A stretch of 64,000 bases of DNA, taken from the NCBI RefSeq assembly GCF_002950945.1, contig NZ_CP012673.1:3100001-3164000 (forward strand). The letters are read 5' to 3'. The notes beneath the pieces were generated by a model. The model was not told the DNA's origin. It worked only from the letters and a program-made list of their open reading frames with translations, and searched no databases. This document shows, one piece after another, positions 37,128-45,900 of the stretch. This DNA is from Sorangium cellulosum. Its GTDB lineage: Bacteria; Myxococcota_A; Polyangia; Polyangiales; Polyangiaceae. The translations under genes were made by a program, and so were the position numbers. Numbering within the stretch: position 1 is the stretch's first letter; each line of letters begins with the position of its first letter.

Positions 37128-38000
37128 TCAGGCCGCCTTCTTGGACTTGGCCTTGCTCTGCTTGGAGTTCTTGCCGCCCATGTCGTCCGGCCGGCTCACC
37201 AGCTTGGAGAAGTAGCTCGGCTCGCCGCTCGCCTTGGCTTGCTGGTACACGAAGGCGAGGTTCGACTCCTCGAACTTGGCGAAGAAGTCGTCCCACGAGA
37301 TCTCCTCCAGGGTGCCTTCCCCGCTGAACCCCGGGAAGTCGATGCGGAGGACGCCGGGCTCGCCGTTCTTCTCGGTGCGGATCACCGTCGCCGGGCGGCC
37401 GCCGCGCGCCTCCACCCACTCGCGGATCTCGTCGTGATCGATGGTCATGTGGGACGCGTGATCCTCCGAGGCGTCCTGCCCCTGGGGCTGCTTCCCGCGG
37501 GCCTGCTTCGAGGTCCCCTTGGCCGACGTGTCCTCGTCGTCGTCCTCCTCGTCGAGGTCGATCATCGGCTCGACCTCGACCTCCAGCTCGCCCTCGTCGC
37601 GGCTCGCCTTGGCACGGCTCGACTTCCCGCTTCCGCTCTTCGCCTCGCCCGAGCTCTTCGCCTCACCGGACTTCTTCGACTCGCCCGACGTCGACTTGCC
37701 CTTCTGGACCAACTCGGCCGGACGGCTCACCAGCTTGTTGAAGTTGCTCGGCTTCCCGTCCGCGGTCTTCTCCTGGTACACGAGGGCGAGGTTCGACTCC
37801 TCGAACTTGGCGAAGAAGTCGTCCCACGAGATCTCCTCGAGGCTGCCTTCCCCGCTGTAGCCCGGGAAATCGATGCGGAGGATGCCGGGCTCGCCGTTCT
37901 TCTCGGTGCGGATCACCGTCGCCGGGCGGCCTCCGCGCGACTCTGCCCATTGCCGGATCTCGTCGTGATCGATGGTGGTCTTCGATGAATTGGCCGACAT
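37128..38000 (-). CDS. internally duplicated soluble protein of unknown function
   Basis: This 290-aa protein consists of two nearly identical ~80-residue units (about 8-95 and 185-270). They share DHDEIR-W, RGGRPATVIRTEKNGEPG, LRIDFPG, LEEISWDDFFAKF and EESNLA-VYQ. The units are joined by a low-complexity Ser/Lys/Glu linker with an acidic EVEVEPMIDLDEEDDDED stretch. The end is Lys/Ser-rich. This unit recurs as a single domain in myxobacterial and other proteins, sometimes mislabelled as a glucan-branching enzyme; its function is unknown. DNA identity between the units suggests a recent internal duplication or gene conversion. The ATG at 38000 has AGGAGAAGCG upstream. Confidence 0.75.
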   Translation of the reverse strand: MSANSSKTTIDHDEIRQWAESRGGRPATVIRTEKNGEPGILRIDFPGYSGEGSLEEISWDDFFAKFEESNLALVYQEKTADGKPSNFNKLVSRPAELVQKGKSTSGESKKSGEAKSSGEAKSGSGKSSRAKASRDEGELEVEVEPMIDLDEEDDDEDTSAKGTSKQARGKQPQGQDASEDHASHMTIDHDEIREWVEARGGRPATVIRTEKNGEPGVLRIDFPGFSGEGTLEEISWDDFFAKFEESNLAFVYQQAKASGEPSYFSKLVSRPDDMGGKNSKQSKAKSKKAA

Positions 38001-38528
38001 GGTCGCTTCTCCTGTGCTTGTACGTCGAGGCCAGGGCGAAGCGGCAACGTGTGTGCCAGGGGGATGGCGCGGCGACTCGGCACAGCGCGCGCCGAGCTCA
38101 GCCACGCTGTGCCTTGCGCGGCGACGTGTGGGGTCCAGCCTGATCCTGTGACTCCGTCAAGCGTTTGCGAGCGGATCTCGTGCGCGGCGTGCGCCCGTGC
38201 AAACGAAGCCCGGAGACCGAGACGTGGAAGGGAGCTCTGCTGTATTCGGGGACAATCCGATGAGGCAAACTGCCTCGCCTGCGGCGAGAAAGCGAACGTT
38301 CGCAACACCGGCAGTGTTTCCGTCCTTTTTGTAGTCCTCTTGCAGGTGTCGGTCGCGCGTGGCGGCTTGACTGGCTCATCGGTGGGGTCTTAGCTAACCG
38401 AACGGAACGCTGGCGCGCGCCTGCGAGCGCGCGGGTGTGCCTGGAGGGCAATGCCAATGGAGACGGAGAGGTTACCGGGGTCACCCTCGCCGGGGTACGT
38501 GCACCGGCGGCGTTGCGGGCATGGGGGG
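38001..38528. other. 528-base divergent intergenic region
   Basis: It contains no supported gene. It separates two divergent genes and presumably holds both promoters. GC falls in 38260-38390, the likely promoter zone for the propeller lipoprotein. Confidence 0.5.
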
Positions 38529-39797
38529 ATGGGTGCGGCGGTGATCGCCGCGCGCGCGGCGTTCGTGTTGAGCGCGGTGGGGTTTGCGCTCGGGTGTTTA
38601 CCGGACGGCGAGTCCGGTAGCGGCGGTGCCGGCGGCAGCGGAGCGGCGGGCGGCGGCGGCGGGGGAGTCGGCGGCGCCGGAGGAGCCGGTGGCGGCGGGG
38701 GAGTCGGTGGCGGCGGGGGAGTCGGCGGCGGCAGCGGAACCGGCGAGGGCAGCGGTGGCGCCGGTGGAGCCGGCGGCAGCGGAACGGGGGACGGCGGCGC
38801 CGCGGGGAGCTCCTCCGCGACCACCTCCACGTCGGGCGGATGCGGCTGCGCAGAGAAAGAGACGGACTGCTCCGGCGAGTGCGCCGATACGCGCAGCAGC
38901 GCCCAACATTGTGGTGCTTGTGGCCACGATTGCCAGGGAGGGCTGTGTGTCGACGGCGCGTGCCAGCCGGTCGTGCTGGCCGAGGCGGCCGGCAGCCCCG
39001 TGGCCATCGCGCTGGACGCGACCCACGTTTACTGGACCCACGTCGATACGGACGAGATCATGAAAGCGCCCATCGCAGGGGGCGCGCCGGCCACGATCGC
39101 CCACGGCTGCCCGTCGTACGGGATCGCGGTGAACGCGGCGAACGTCTACTGGACCTGCGCCGAGCCCGTCGGCGTCTACAGCGCGCCCCTCGGCGGGGGC
39201 ACCCCGGTGCTGCTCTCCACCACCGGGCTGGAAGACCCCGTGGGCCTCGCGCTGGACGCCACGAGCATCTATGTGGGCGATAACTACGCGGTGAAGAAGC
39301 TCCCGATCGGGGGAGGTGAGGCGGAGTGGCTCGCCCTGGGCAACGGCTCCCGACGCGTGCAGGTCGACGCGACCCATGTCTACTGGACCAACGCAGACGC
39401 GGCCTCCGTCCGGAAGGTGCCCAAAGCGGGGGGCGGCGACGTGATCCTCGCCTCCGGGTACTTCGAGTCGCACGAGGTCGTGCTCGACGCGACCCACGTG
39501 TACTGGACGACCCCGGGGGAGGGGCCCAACTCCGGGTCGGTGACGAAGGTGCCCAAGGAAGGAGGCACCCCGGTGCCGCTCGCGGCGGACCAGGCGTTCC
39601 CTTACTACATCGCGCTCGACGCGACCCACGTGTACTGGGCCAGCCTGGGTGACGTCCCCGAGATCAGGAGGGTGCCTGTCGGCGGCGGCGAGCCGGTCGT
39701 GGTGATCGCGGGCGTCGCGCCGCGCGACCTGGCGGTCGATGGCACGAGCATCTACTGGACGGATGAGAGCGGCTTCGTGATGAAGCTGGCCAAGTAG
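38529..39797 (+). CDS. beta-propeller lipoprotein with Cys-rich linker
   Basis: A 422-aa protein has lipid Cys 23 in VGFALGC, a long Gly/Ser/Ala linker to about residue 105, and a Cys-rich box (CGCAEKETDCSGECADTRSSAQHCGACGHDC), shown here only as its pattern of eight Cys. This is the myxobacterial cell-surface repeat type. The rest is a propeller with seven repeats of the form ALDATHVYWT---D--I-K-PI-GG (for example DATHVYWTNAD, DATHVYWTTPG, DATHVYWASLG). It is likely surface-exposed; a binding role is an inference. The ATG at 38529 gives a clean signal peptide, and an in-frame upstream ATG at 38451 gives a poorer one. Confidence 0.75.
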   Translation: MGAAVIAARAAFVLSAVGFALGCLPDGESGSGGAGGSGAAGGGGGGVGGAGGAGGGGGVGGGGGVGGGSGTGEGSGGAGGAGGSGTGDGGAAGSSSATTSTSGGCGCAEKETDCSGECADTRSSAQHCGACGHDCQGGLCVDGACQPVVLAEAAGSPVAIALDATHVYWTHVDTDEIMKAPIAGGAPATIAHGCPSYGIAVNAANVYWTCAEPVGVYSAPLGGGTPVLLSTTGLEDPVGLALDATSIYVGDNYAVKKLPIGGGEAEWLALGNGSRRVQVDATHVYWTNADAASVRKVPKAGGGDVILASGYFESHEVVLDATHVYWTTPGEGPNSGSVTKVPKEGGTPVPLAADQAFPYYIALDATHVYWASLGDVPEIRRVPVGGGEPVVVIAGVAPRDLAVDGTSIYWTDESGFVMKLAK

Positions 39798-40048
39798 GCC
39801 GTCCGCCGGCCTCCTGCCGCAGGGGGCTGCCCGCGTGAGGGAGGATTCACGGACCCTATCGAACCCCGAGGCTCGGGCCTCGTTTGCTCCTGTCTACACC
39901 AGCCAGGTTGGACCTTCCGGGTTCGGGGCCTCGTCCGAGGTTGGGGCCTCCTCCGGCGTGCCGCACCGCAGCGGCGCTCCGGCGCGAGCGTCGCGCGGGT
40001 GCTATCTAGGGATCGAGCGCCGCGCCGCGCGCCGCCGAGGCTGAGGAA

Positions 40049-41332
40049 GTGACCGCGTACCACCTGCTTTTCCGGGCCGCCGTGCTCGCCGTGGCCACGG
40101 CGACCGCCACGGTGGCGTCCGCGCGCCTGCCTCGGCCGAATCACGCGCCGCCCGACGTGCCGTCTCCCACGGCCGTCCCGCCGGCCGTAGCCGCGCCCGC
40201 GCCCGCCGCGTGGCGCGCGCTCGTCGTCGGCGGCGGCCCCAGGCCACCCATGAACCAGGTGGCCATCGAGGCCCACATCCGGTACTTCAACACGCTGTTG
40301 CCGTCCGGGGTGGAACGGCGCGTCCTCTTCGCGGATGGGCGTCGGGGCACGCGGAGCGTCCAGTACCTCGACGGCCGCCGCATGCGTTACCGGGCGCCCC
40401 GGCTGCCGCGCATCGACGGGGCGACGACGCGCCCCGGGTTCGACGCCATGTGGCGCAGGTTCGTCGCGGCCCGGCCGGGCGACCCGCTGCTGCTCTACTT
40501 CGCCGGCCACGGGAGCCGCAACCCGCGGCACAACCTCGACAACAACGGGTTCGACCTCTGGGGCGGCGGGGAGCTGTCCGTGCGTGATCTCGCCGCCCGC
40601 GTCGAGGAGCTGCCCGACGACACGCCCGTCGTCGTGGTGATGGCCCAGTGCTTCTCGGGCGCCTTCGCGAACCTGCTCTTCGAGGGCGGCAGGCCCGACG
40701 GCGCGCTGGTCGAGCGCGACGTCGTGGGGTTCTTCGCCGCGACCAAGGAGCGCCCCGCGTCGGGCTGCACGCCCGAGATCAACGAGGCGACCTACAACGA
40801 TTTCAGCAGCGTCTTCTTCGCCGCCCTCTCCGGCGTCGACCGCCTCGGCCGGCGTGTCACCGGCGCCGATTTCGACGGCAACCGGTTCGTGGGGATGAAC
40901 GAAGCGTACGCCTACGCCCTCGTCCACCAGGCGACGAGTGATGTCCCGGTCGCCACCTCCGACGTGTTCCTGCGGCGCTTCGTCAACAAGCCGGATCGCG
41001 AGACCATGGCGACCCCCTACGCCAGCATTCTCTCGTGGGCGACGCCGGCCGAGCGGGCCGCGCTGGAGGGCCTCTCGGAAGCGCTGGGCCTGCGCGGCGA
41101 GCACCGGCTGCGCGCGACGTACGACCTCGAGCTCGGGCCCGGCGCCGGCCCGCAGGACGTGGAGGACGTCGCCTCGGCGCACCGGCTGCGGTTCATCCGG
41201 CTCGCGAAGAGCGTGGTGCTGGCGAGGGCGCTGCGGCAGAGCGGCGACCGCGCCCGGATCGAGCGCTTCGAGCGGCTGCGCGCCGCGGAGGCCCGCAATC
41301 CGCTCCTCGAGGCAAAGGCCAAGAAGCCGTAG
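40049..41332 (+). CDS. exported caspase-like (clan CD) cysteine peptidase
   Basis: The 427-aa protein has a hydrophobic export signal (LFRAAVLAVATATATVASA) and a Pro/Ala linker. The peptidase-like domain follows, with the catalytic dyad of caspase/legumain-like enzymes: H154 in YFAGHGSR and C201 in VVMAQCFSGAF. Their spacing (47 residues) is as expected. Later segments (CTPEINEATYNDFSSVFFAALSG) complete the alpha/beta fold. The final ~90 residues are helical and charged. Whether it cleaves after Asp, Asn or Arg cannot be told; the Asp-rich pocket of metacaspases is not obvious. The GTG start at 40049 has GAGG upstream. No partner gene is apparent. Confidence 0.82.
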   Translation: MTAYHLLFRAAVLAVATATATVASARLPRPNHAPPDVPSPTAVPPAVAAPAPAAWRALVVGGGPRPPMNQVAIEAHIRYFNTLLPSGVERRVLFADGRRGTRSVQYLDGRRMRYRAPRLPRIDGATTRPGFDAMWRRFVAARPGDPLLLYFAGHGSRNPRHNLDNNGFDLWGGGELSVRDLAARVEELPDDTPVVVVMAQCFSGAFANLLFEGGRPDGALVERDVVGFFAATKERPASGCTPEINEATYNDFSSVFFAALSGVDRLGRRVTGADFDGNRFVGMNEAYAYALVHQATSDVPVATSDVFLRRFVNKPDRETMATPYASILSWATPAERAALEGLSEALGLRGEHRLRATYDLELGPGAGPQDVEDVASAHRLRFIRLAKSVVLARALRQSGDRARIERFERLRAAEARNPLLEAKAKKP

Positions 41333-41636
41333 CCGCCGGGTTCCTGCGCTGGCCGCCGGCGCAGCCTTCCGCGCCGCGGGGAGGTGCGAGCAGGTGGCAC
41401 ACTGGCACGCTGGCACGTGGCCGTGGCACGCTGGCCTGCGCTCGCCGCAACGCGCCATTTCTGGGCTCACGGGCGTGCCCTGACCAGGGTTGGAGCCCGG
41501 AAGAGCGGTCGGCCCGACCTTTGTATTGGAGCCGCGGCGAGAGACCGGGGGCGTCGAGCTCCCCGGCTCAGCTGGCGAGGCGGATCCACGCAGGCGCGGC
41601 GGTCCAGCCTTGCATGGCAACGAAAGGGGTCGGGTC

Positions 41637-42320
41637 TTGGGAAATACAGCAACACGCTGCGGCGCGCACTGGAGCGGATCGCTCGTCCGGTGGTGCCAGC
41701 AGATCGGATTCGTCTGGGAGCAGATCGACGGCGGCATCTTCGAGCTGCTCGACCGGACCGGGCGGGGCACGCCGCGCGTCGTCGTGGCCGAGTTCGGTGC
41801 GCTCGCCGCGGCGTCCGCGCTGCGCGTCCGCGGCGGGTCGGCGGAGGCGCCGCTCTTCATCATCGCCGCGAGCGCCGGGGAGGCCGCCGAGGCGCTCTGG
41901 GCAGGCGCCGACGAGGTGCTCCGCGGGCCGCTCGACGACCTCGAGCTCCACGCGCGCCTCTCGCGCCTCTGCCGGCCGCGCAGCCCGTCGCAGCTCTCGT
42001 TCGGGCCGCTCTTCCTCGACAGGTCGCGGTGCGAGGTGCTGGTGCGCGGGCAGCGCGTCCCGCTCCGGAAGGCGGAGTACTCGCTGCTCGTGTACCTGAT
42101 CGAGCAGCACCCGCGCGCCGTCGATTCACACGAGATCATGCGCGTCGTGTTCCAGGCGCGCGGCGACGGCGGGACGGTCCGCTACCACGTCTGCATGTTG
42201 CGGAAGAAGCTCGCCGCGGTCGGCGCCGACGTCCTCCGGAACATCCGCGGCGTCGGCTACTGCGCCAGCTGCGGGTGCACGAGCTGCGAGCCGGCCGAGG
42301 CCATCGGCCCCGCGGCGTGA
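41637..42320 (+). CDS. winged-helix (OmpR/PhoB-type) regulator with pseudo-receiver and Cys tail
   Basis: A ~227-aa protein. The C-terminal DNA-binding domain is clear: LFLDRSRCEVLVRGQRVPLRKAEYSLL, HPRAVDSHEIMRVV, YHVCMLRKKL and RNIRGVGY. The N-terminal half resembles a receiver (RVVVAEFGALAAASALRVR, LFIIAASAGEAAEAL, GADEVLRGP) but has no acidic pocket or phospho-Asp, so it is probably a pseudo-receiver. After RGVGY, where the family normally ends, comes CASCGCTSC, a compact Cys cluster. There is no ATG in frame; the TTG at 41637 has AAAGGGG 7 bases upstream, and the frame is open back to 41490. It may act as a metal or redox sensor (inference). 41333-41636 shows no gene. Confidence 0.72.
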   Translation: MGNTATRCGAHWSGSLVRWCQQIGFVWEQIDGGIFELLDRTGRGTPRVVVAEFGALAAASALRVRGGSAEAPLFIIAASAGEAAEALWAGADEVLRGPLDDLELHARLSRLCRPRSPSQLSFGPLFLDRSRCEVLVRGQRVPLRKAEYSLLVYLIEQHPRAVDSHEIMRVVFQARGDGGTVRYHVCMLRKKLAAVGADVLRNIRGVGYCASCGCTSCEPAEAIGPAA

Positions 42321-42384
42321 CGTTGCGCGGGGCGCCGGCGCAGCGCTGCGCGGGAATTGCAGCATGGTCCGGGAGGGGCGAGGT

Positions 42385-42570
42385 ATGCCGCGGGCTCCGC
42401 GTGTCAGAAATCCGTCGCCTCCGGCCGCCGTGGTCGCCTCTCTCTCCGAGACGCTCACCCGCGCCGTCGCGCTCGGAGATGAGATAGCAGCCCGCGCCGT
42501 TCTCGAGGTGATCGGTCGGCTGCTCGGGCTGTCGGCGATACCGGAGGGGCGAGCGCGCTCGAGCCGGTAG
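42385..42570 (+). CDS. possible small helical protein
   Basis: A 61-aa open frame is preceded by GGGGCGAGGT. Residues 14-50 form a plausible amphipathic helix region (VVASLSETLTRAVALGDEIAARAVLEVIG). It lies just downstream of the winged-helix regulator. It could equally be a chance frame in GC-rich DNA. Confidence 0.35.
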   Translation: MPRAPRVRNPSPPAAVVASLSETLTRAVALGDEIAARAVLEVIGRLLGLSAIPEGRARSSR

Positions 42571-42644
42571 CGCGCGCAAGGCCTACCGCCGCCGGGAGCT
42601 GGCCGGTCGAGCGACTCAAATGTCCAAAACCGTCCGCCAGCGTT

Positions 42645-42698
42645 CACGGACGGTTCGTGGACGGTCCACGGACGGTTCGTGGACCGTCCACGAACGGT
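42645..42698. repeat. cluster of nested palindromes
   Basis: The arms GTGGACGGTCCAC and GTGGACCGTCCAC are exact reverse complements separated by 9 bases. Each is also a 6-1-6 palindrome in itself, and ACGGTTC recurs around them. The cluster lies about 230 bases before the Rhs lipoprotein start in a 358-base gap (42571-42928) without a gene. It could be an operator array or a terminator. Confidence 0.7.
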
Positions 42699-42928
42699 TG
42701 AGCGGACCGCGCCGGGGGCAATGACCGGCTGAAATGGCCGGGATTGGCGCCGCCTCGCCCCAAGGCACAGGAGCTGCTGTACGGCGGCCGACGAGGGCGC
42801 GCTGGGCCGCCGCTCGACGGACGCCGCGCGGGGCTCGCCGAGGGCAAAGGTCGCAGATCCCGAGAGCCCGAGGCTGCAGGCCGAGCGCCGCCGTGCGCCT
42901 TCGTCGCGAACATCATAAGGAGCAATTC

Positions 42929-45900
42929 ATGTACAAGGTTCGATACGTAGCGTGGGGAGTCGCCTGGCTGCTCGCCGGGTGCGCAACCCACCAAGGCGGG
43001 GCGGAGCGCGGGGACGCCCCGGAGCCATTGCCCAACGCGCAAGAGGCGCTTGAGGCAGATCTTGACGACCTCACGCCGCCGGATCGTGAACTCGATCCTG
43101 CCGATGATCTTCTGGACATCCTCACCCCTCCGCCCCCGGATCCGCCGGTGCCGCCGGAGGAGCTCGTGATGCCCGACGACCCGATCGTGCCAACGAGCGA
43201 CCGGGTCGGTACAATTCCGGCGGCCTGGGACGTGGAGCAAGGACGCGCAACCTATCGAATTCCCATCGAAGTCCCGAAAGGTCGTGCAGGGATGCAGCCT
43301 GACCTTGCGCTCTCCTACGAAAGCGGCGCGGGGAGCGGAACGGCAGGCGTGGGGTGGAGCGTGACGGGGTTGTCCTCCATCATGCGGTGCGCGAGGACGA
43401 TGGCGACCGACGGAAGGCCGCGCGGCGTCAAGTTCGATGACAAAGACGCATATTGCCTGGACGGAGAGAGGCTGCGTTCTCTTCCGCTGAACCCCGCCCT
43501 GCCGGACGCGGTCGAGATGCGGACAGAGAAAGACTCCATGGCGCGCGTCCTCCAGTACGGCCCGCTGGGAGACCCGACGCGCTTCGAGGTGTGGGGCAAG
43601 GATGGGCGAATTTCTACCTACCAGCGCCTCGCAGCCAAGCGGATCCAGCCGACCACGCTGTCGTCCGGTTACGTGGAGGAGAACGAGGTCGGCGTCGCCT
43701 GGGTCCTGTCGCGGGTGGAGGACCGCGCCGGCAACGCGATCACGATCTCGTACGACACGCGGCAGAAAAAATCCGCGCCGTTCTATTTCGCCTATGCGCC
43801 CCGGAATATCGAGTACACGTCGCGACAGGGAGAGGCTCCGCGCAGGAAGGTCCGCTTCGTGTACGAGTCGAACCCGGACGATGAGTTCCGATACACCAGC
43901 GGCGTGCGCCTGAGCCAGCCCTGGCGGCTGCAGAGGCTGGAGATGTACGCGCTGGGCTGGCAATCGCCCGACACGACCCTGGCGTGGGAGTACCGGCTGT
44001 CGTATGAGGAGAGCCCGACGACGGGGCGCTCGCGGCTCCACCGGGTCGAGCGGTGCGGAGCCGAGGGGTCGTGCCTGCGCGCGAAGGTGATGGAGTACGA
44101 CGATCGGCCCCTCGCGTTCGAGGCGAAGCCCGTCGCCGCGCACGACGCGCCGAAGCCGCACTGGCTGGACGCCGAGCCGAAGCCGCTCGTGATCGACGCG
44201 GATGGGGACGGGCGCGATGACCTCATCTACCGTATCGTCGGCACCGCCAGAAACGTCGGCACCCCCAGCTACGACGATCCCACGGAAGACTCGCTCTGGC
44301 TGCGCCTGGGGACCGCCGATGGCCTGGGGGCGCCCATTCGACTTCTGGCCGGCGCTGGCGTCGACGATACGCTCACGTTCTCCGTGGAAGCTTCGATCAA
44401 AGTGGAGGTGAATGCCAGCGGCAAACCGGCGTTCACCGCGAAGGGGTGGGGAGAGTATCCGAGCTACCCGCTCCTCCGATACAATCCGTCCACCCAGCGG
44501 CTGGACTCCGCGGGTGTGGCGTTCCAAGGAGTCCGGTCGACCGGAGGCTATTTCGAGCCGCTGCGCGCGGTCGCGGCAGACGTCGACGGCGATGGTCGCG
44601 CAGAGATCGTCCATCGACCCTACATCGGCCCTGACACCGGACAGTGGCATATCCACTGGAACCGAGGGGGTGTGTTCCCCATAGGTCAGGCCATCCCAGG
44701 AGCCGCTGCGCCGTGCGCCACCTCGGCGCGGGTCCTGGACAAGACCGGCGATGGGCTCGGGGACGTCCTGTTCGGCTGCGCATCAATGCTGCTCCTGACG
44801 ACGACCGACACTGGGGCCCTCGTCGTCGAGAACGCCGAAGACCTCTACGACAACGCGGGCGACCTGTTCGTCGACATGAACGCGGATGGGTTGGACGATC
44901 TGGTTTATCCGATATTCGACGACTGGTCGACTGGCGTGAGCTGGAATACCGGTAGAGGGTTCGGGCCCGTCGAGACGGTCCCGAATGGACCGCTTCCTGA
45001 TACATATCAGAATACAGACAAGGGCGTGCGGACGGCCGACTTCAACGGTGATGGCCGCGCTGACTTCGTCGTTTTTCGCGATCAGCCCACGAGAGAGATC
45101 GAGGTGTCCTTGTCGACGGCCAGGGGCGGCTACCAGCCGACCATCACGTTGCCGTTCGACTCGGGTATCCTCTTCGACAACGCAGATATGCCCTGGGGCG
45201 CGTCGCGCCCCGGCGACTTCAACGGGGATGGGCAGACGGACCTGGTCCACGTCAACTCCACGACGTCTGACTGGGAGGTGCTGCTGAACCGCGGTGTTGA
45301 CACCGACCGCGTGGTCGCCGTGAGAGACGAGTCCGCGGAGCAGCCGCAGGTCCGCTTCTTCTACGCGCGTGTGCGACCCGACTCCCCCGCCACGTGCGTC
45401 TATCCGCAAGTATGCCAGAAGCGCGGGGTGCCGGTCGTGCAGCAGCTCTGGGAGAACCAGGGCAGTCAAGTCGCCGCGTTCCGGCGGACGATCTACGGCT
45501 ACCGCGATCTGCGGTTCGACTGGTCCTCCCGGAGGTCGCTGGGGTTCGGTGAGGTTCGCATGTGGGAGCCCGAGCGCCCTCGAGAGACGCGGATCACCTA
45601 CGACCACGCGGCCCAAGTCGGCTCCCGCTATGCTTTCGCCGGATTGCCGTCCAAGACCGTGGTGATCACCCCTGTCCTCGGGCCACCGGAGGTAGGTGTA
45701 CCTCCGGAGACGAGCGTGCCTACCACGCGCATCGTCGAGACTGTGAATCAGTATGCGGTAAGGTTGCTGCACTCCGGTCTCACGTATTTCGTCTACCCGC
45801 ACAGCTGGACCGAGAACGAGTGGGAGCAGGCGGCGACCATCGACTGGGCAGACTTCGCGTGGACCCATGTGAGCTATGCAGACTCGGGTAGACCGAGCAC

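Noticed and set aside
38049..38393. A 114-codon plus-strand frame with several Cys
   Set aside because: It lacks a ribosome binding site and family resemblance, and lies in a divergent promoter region.
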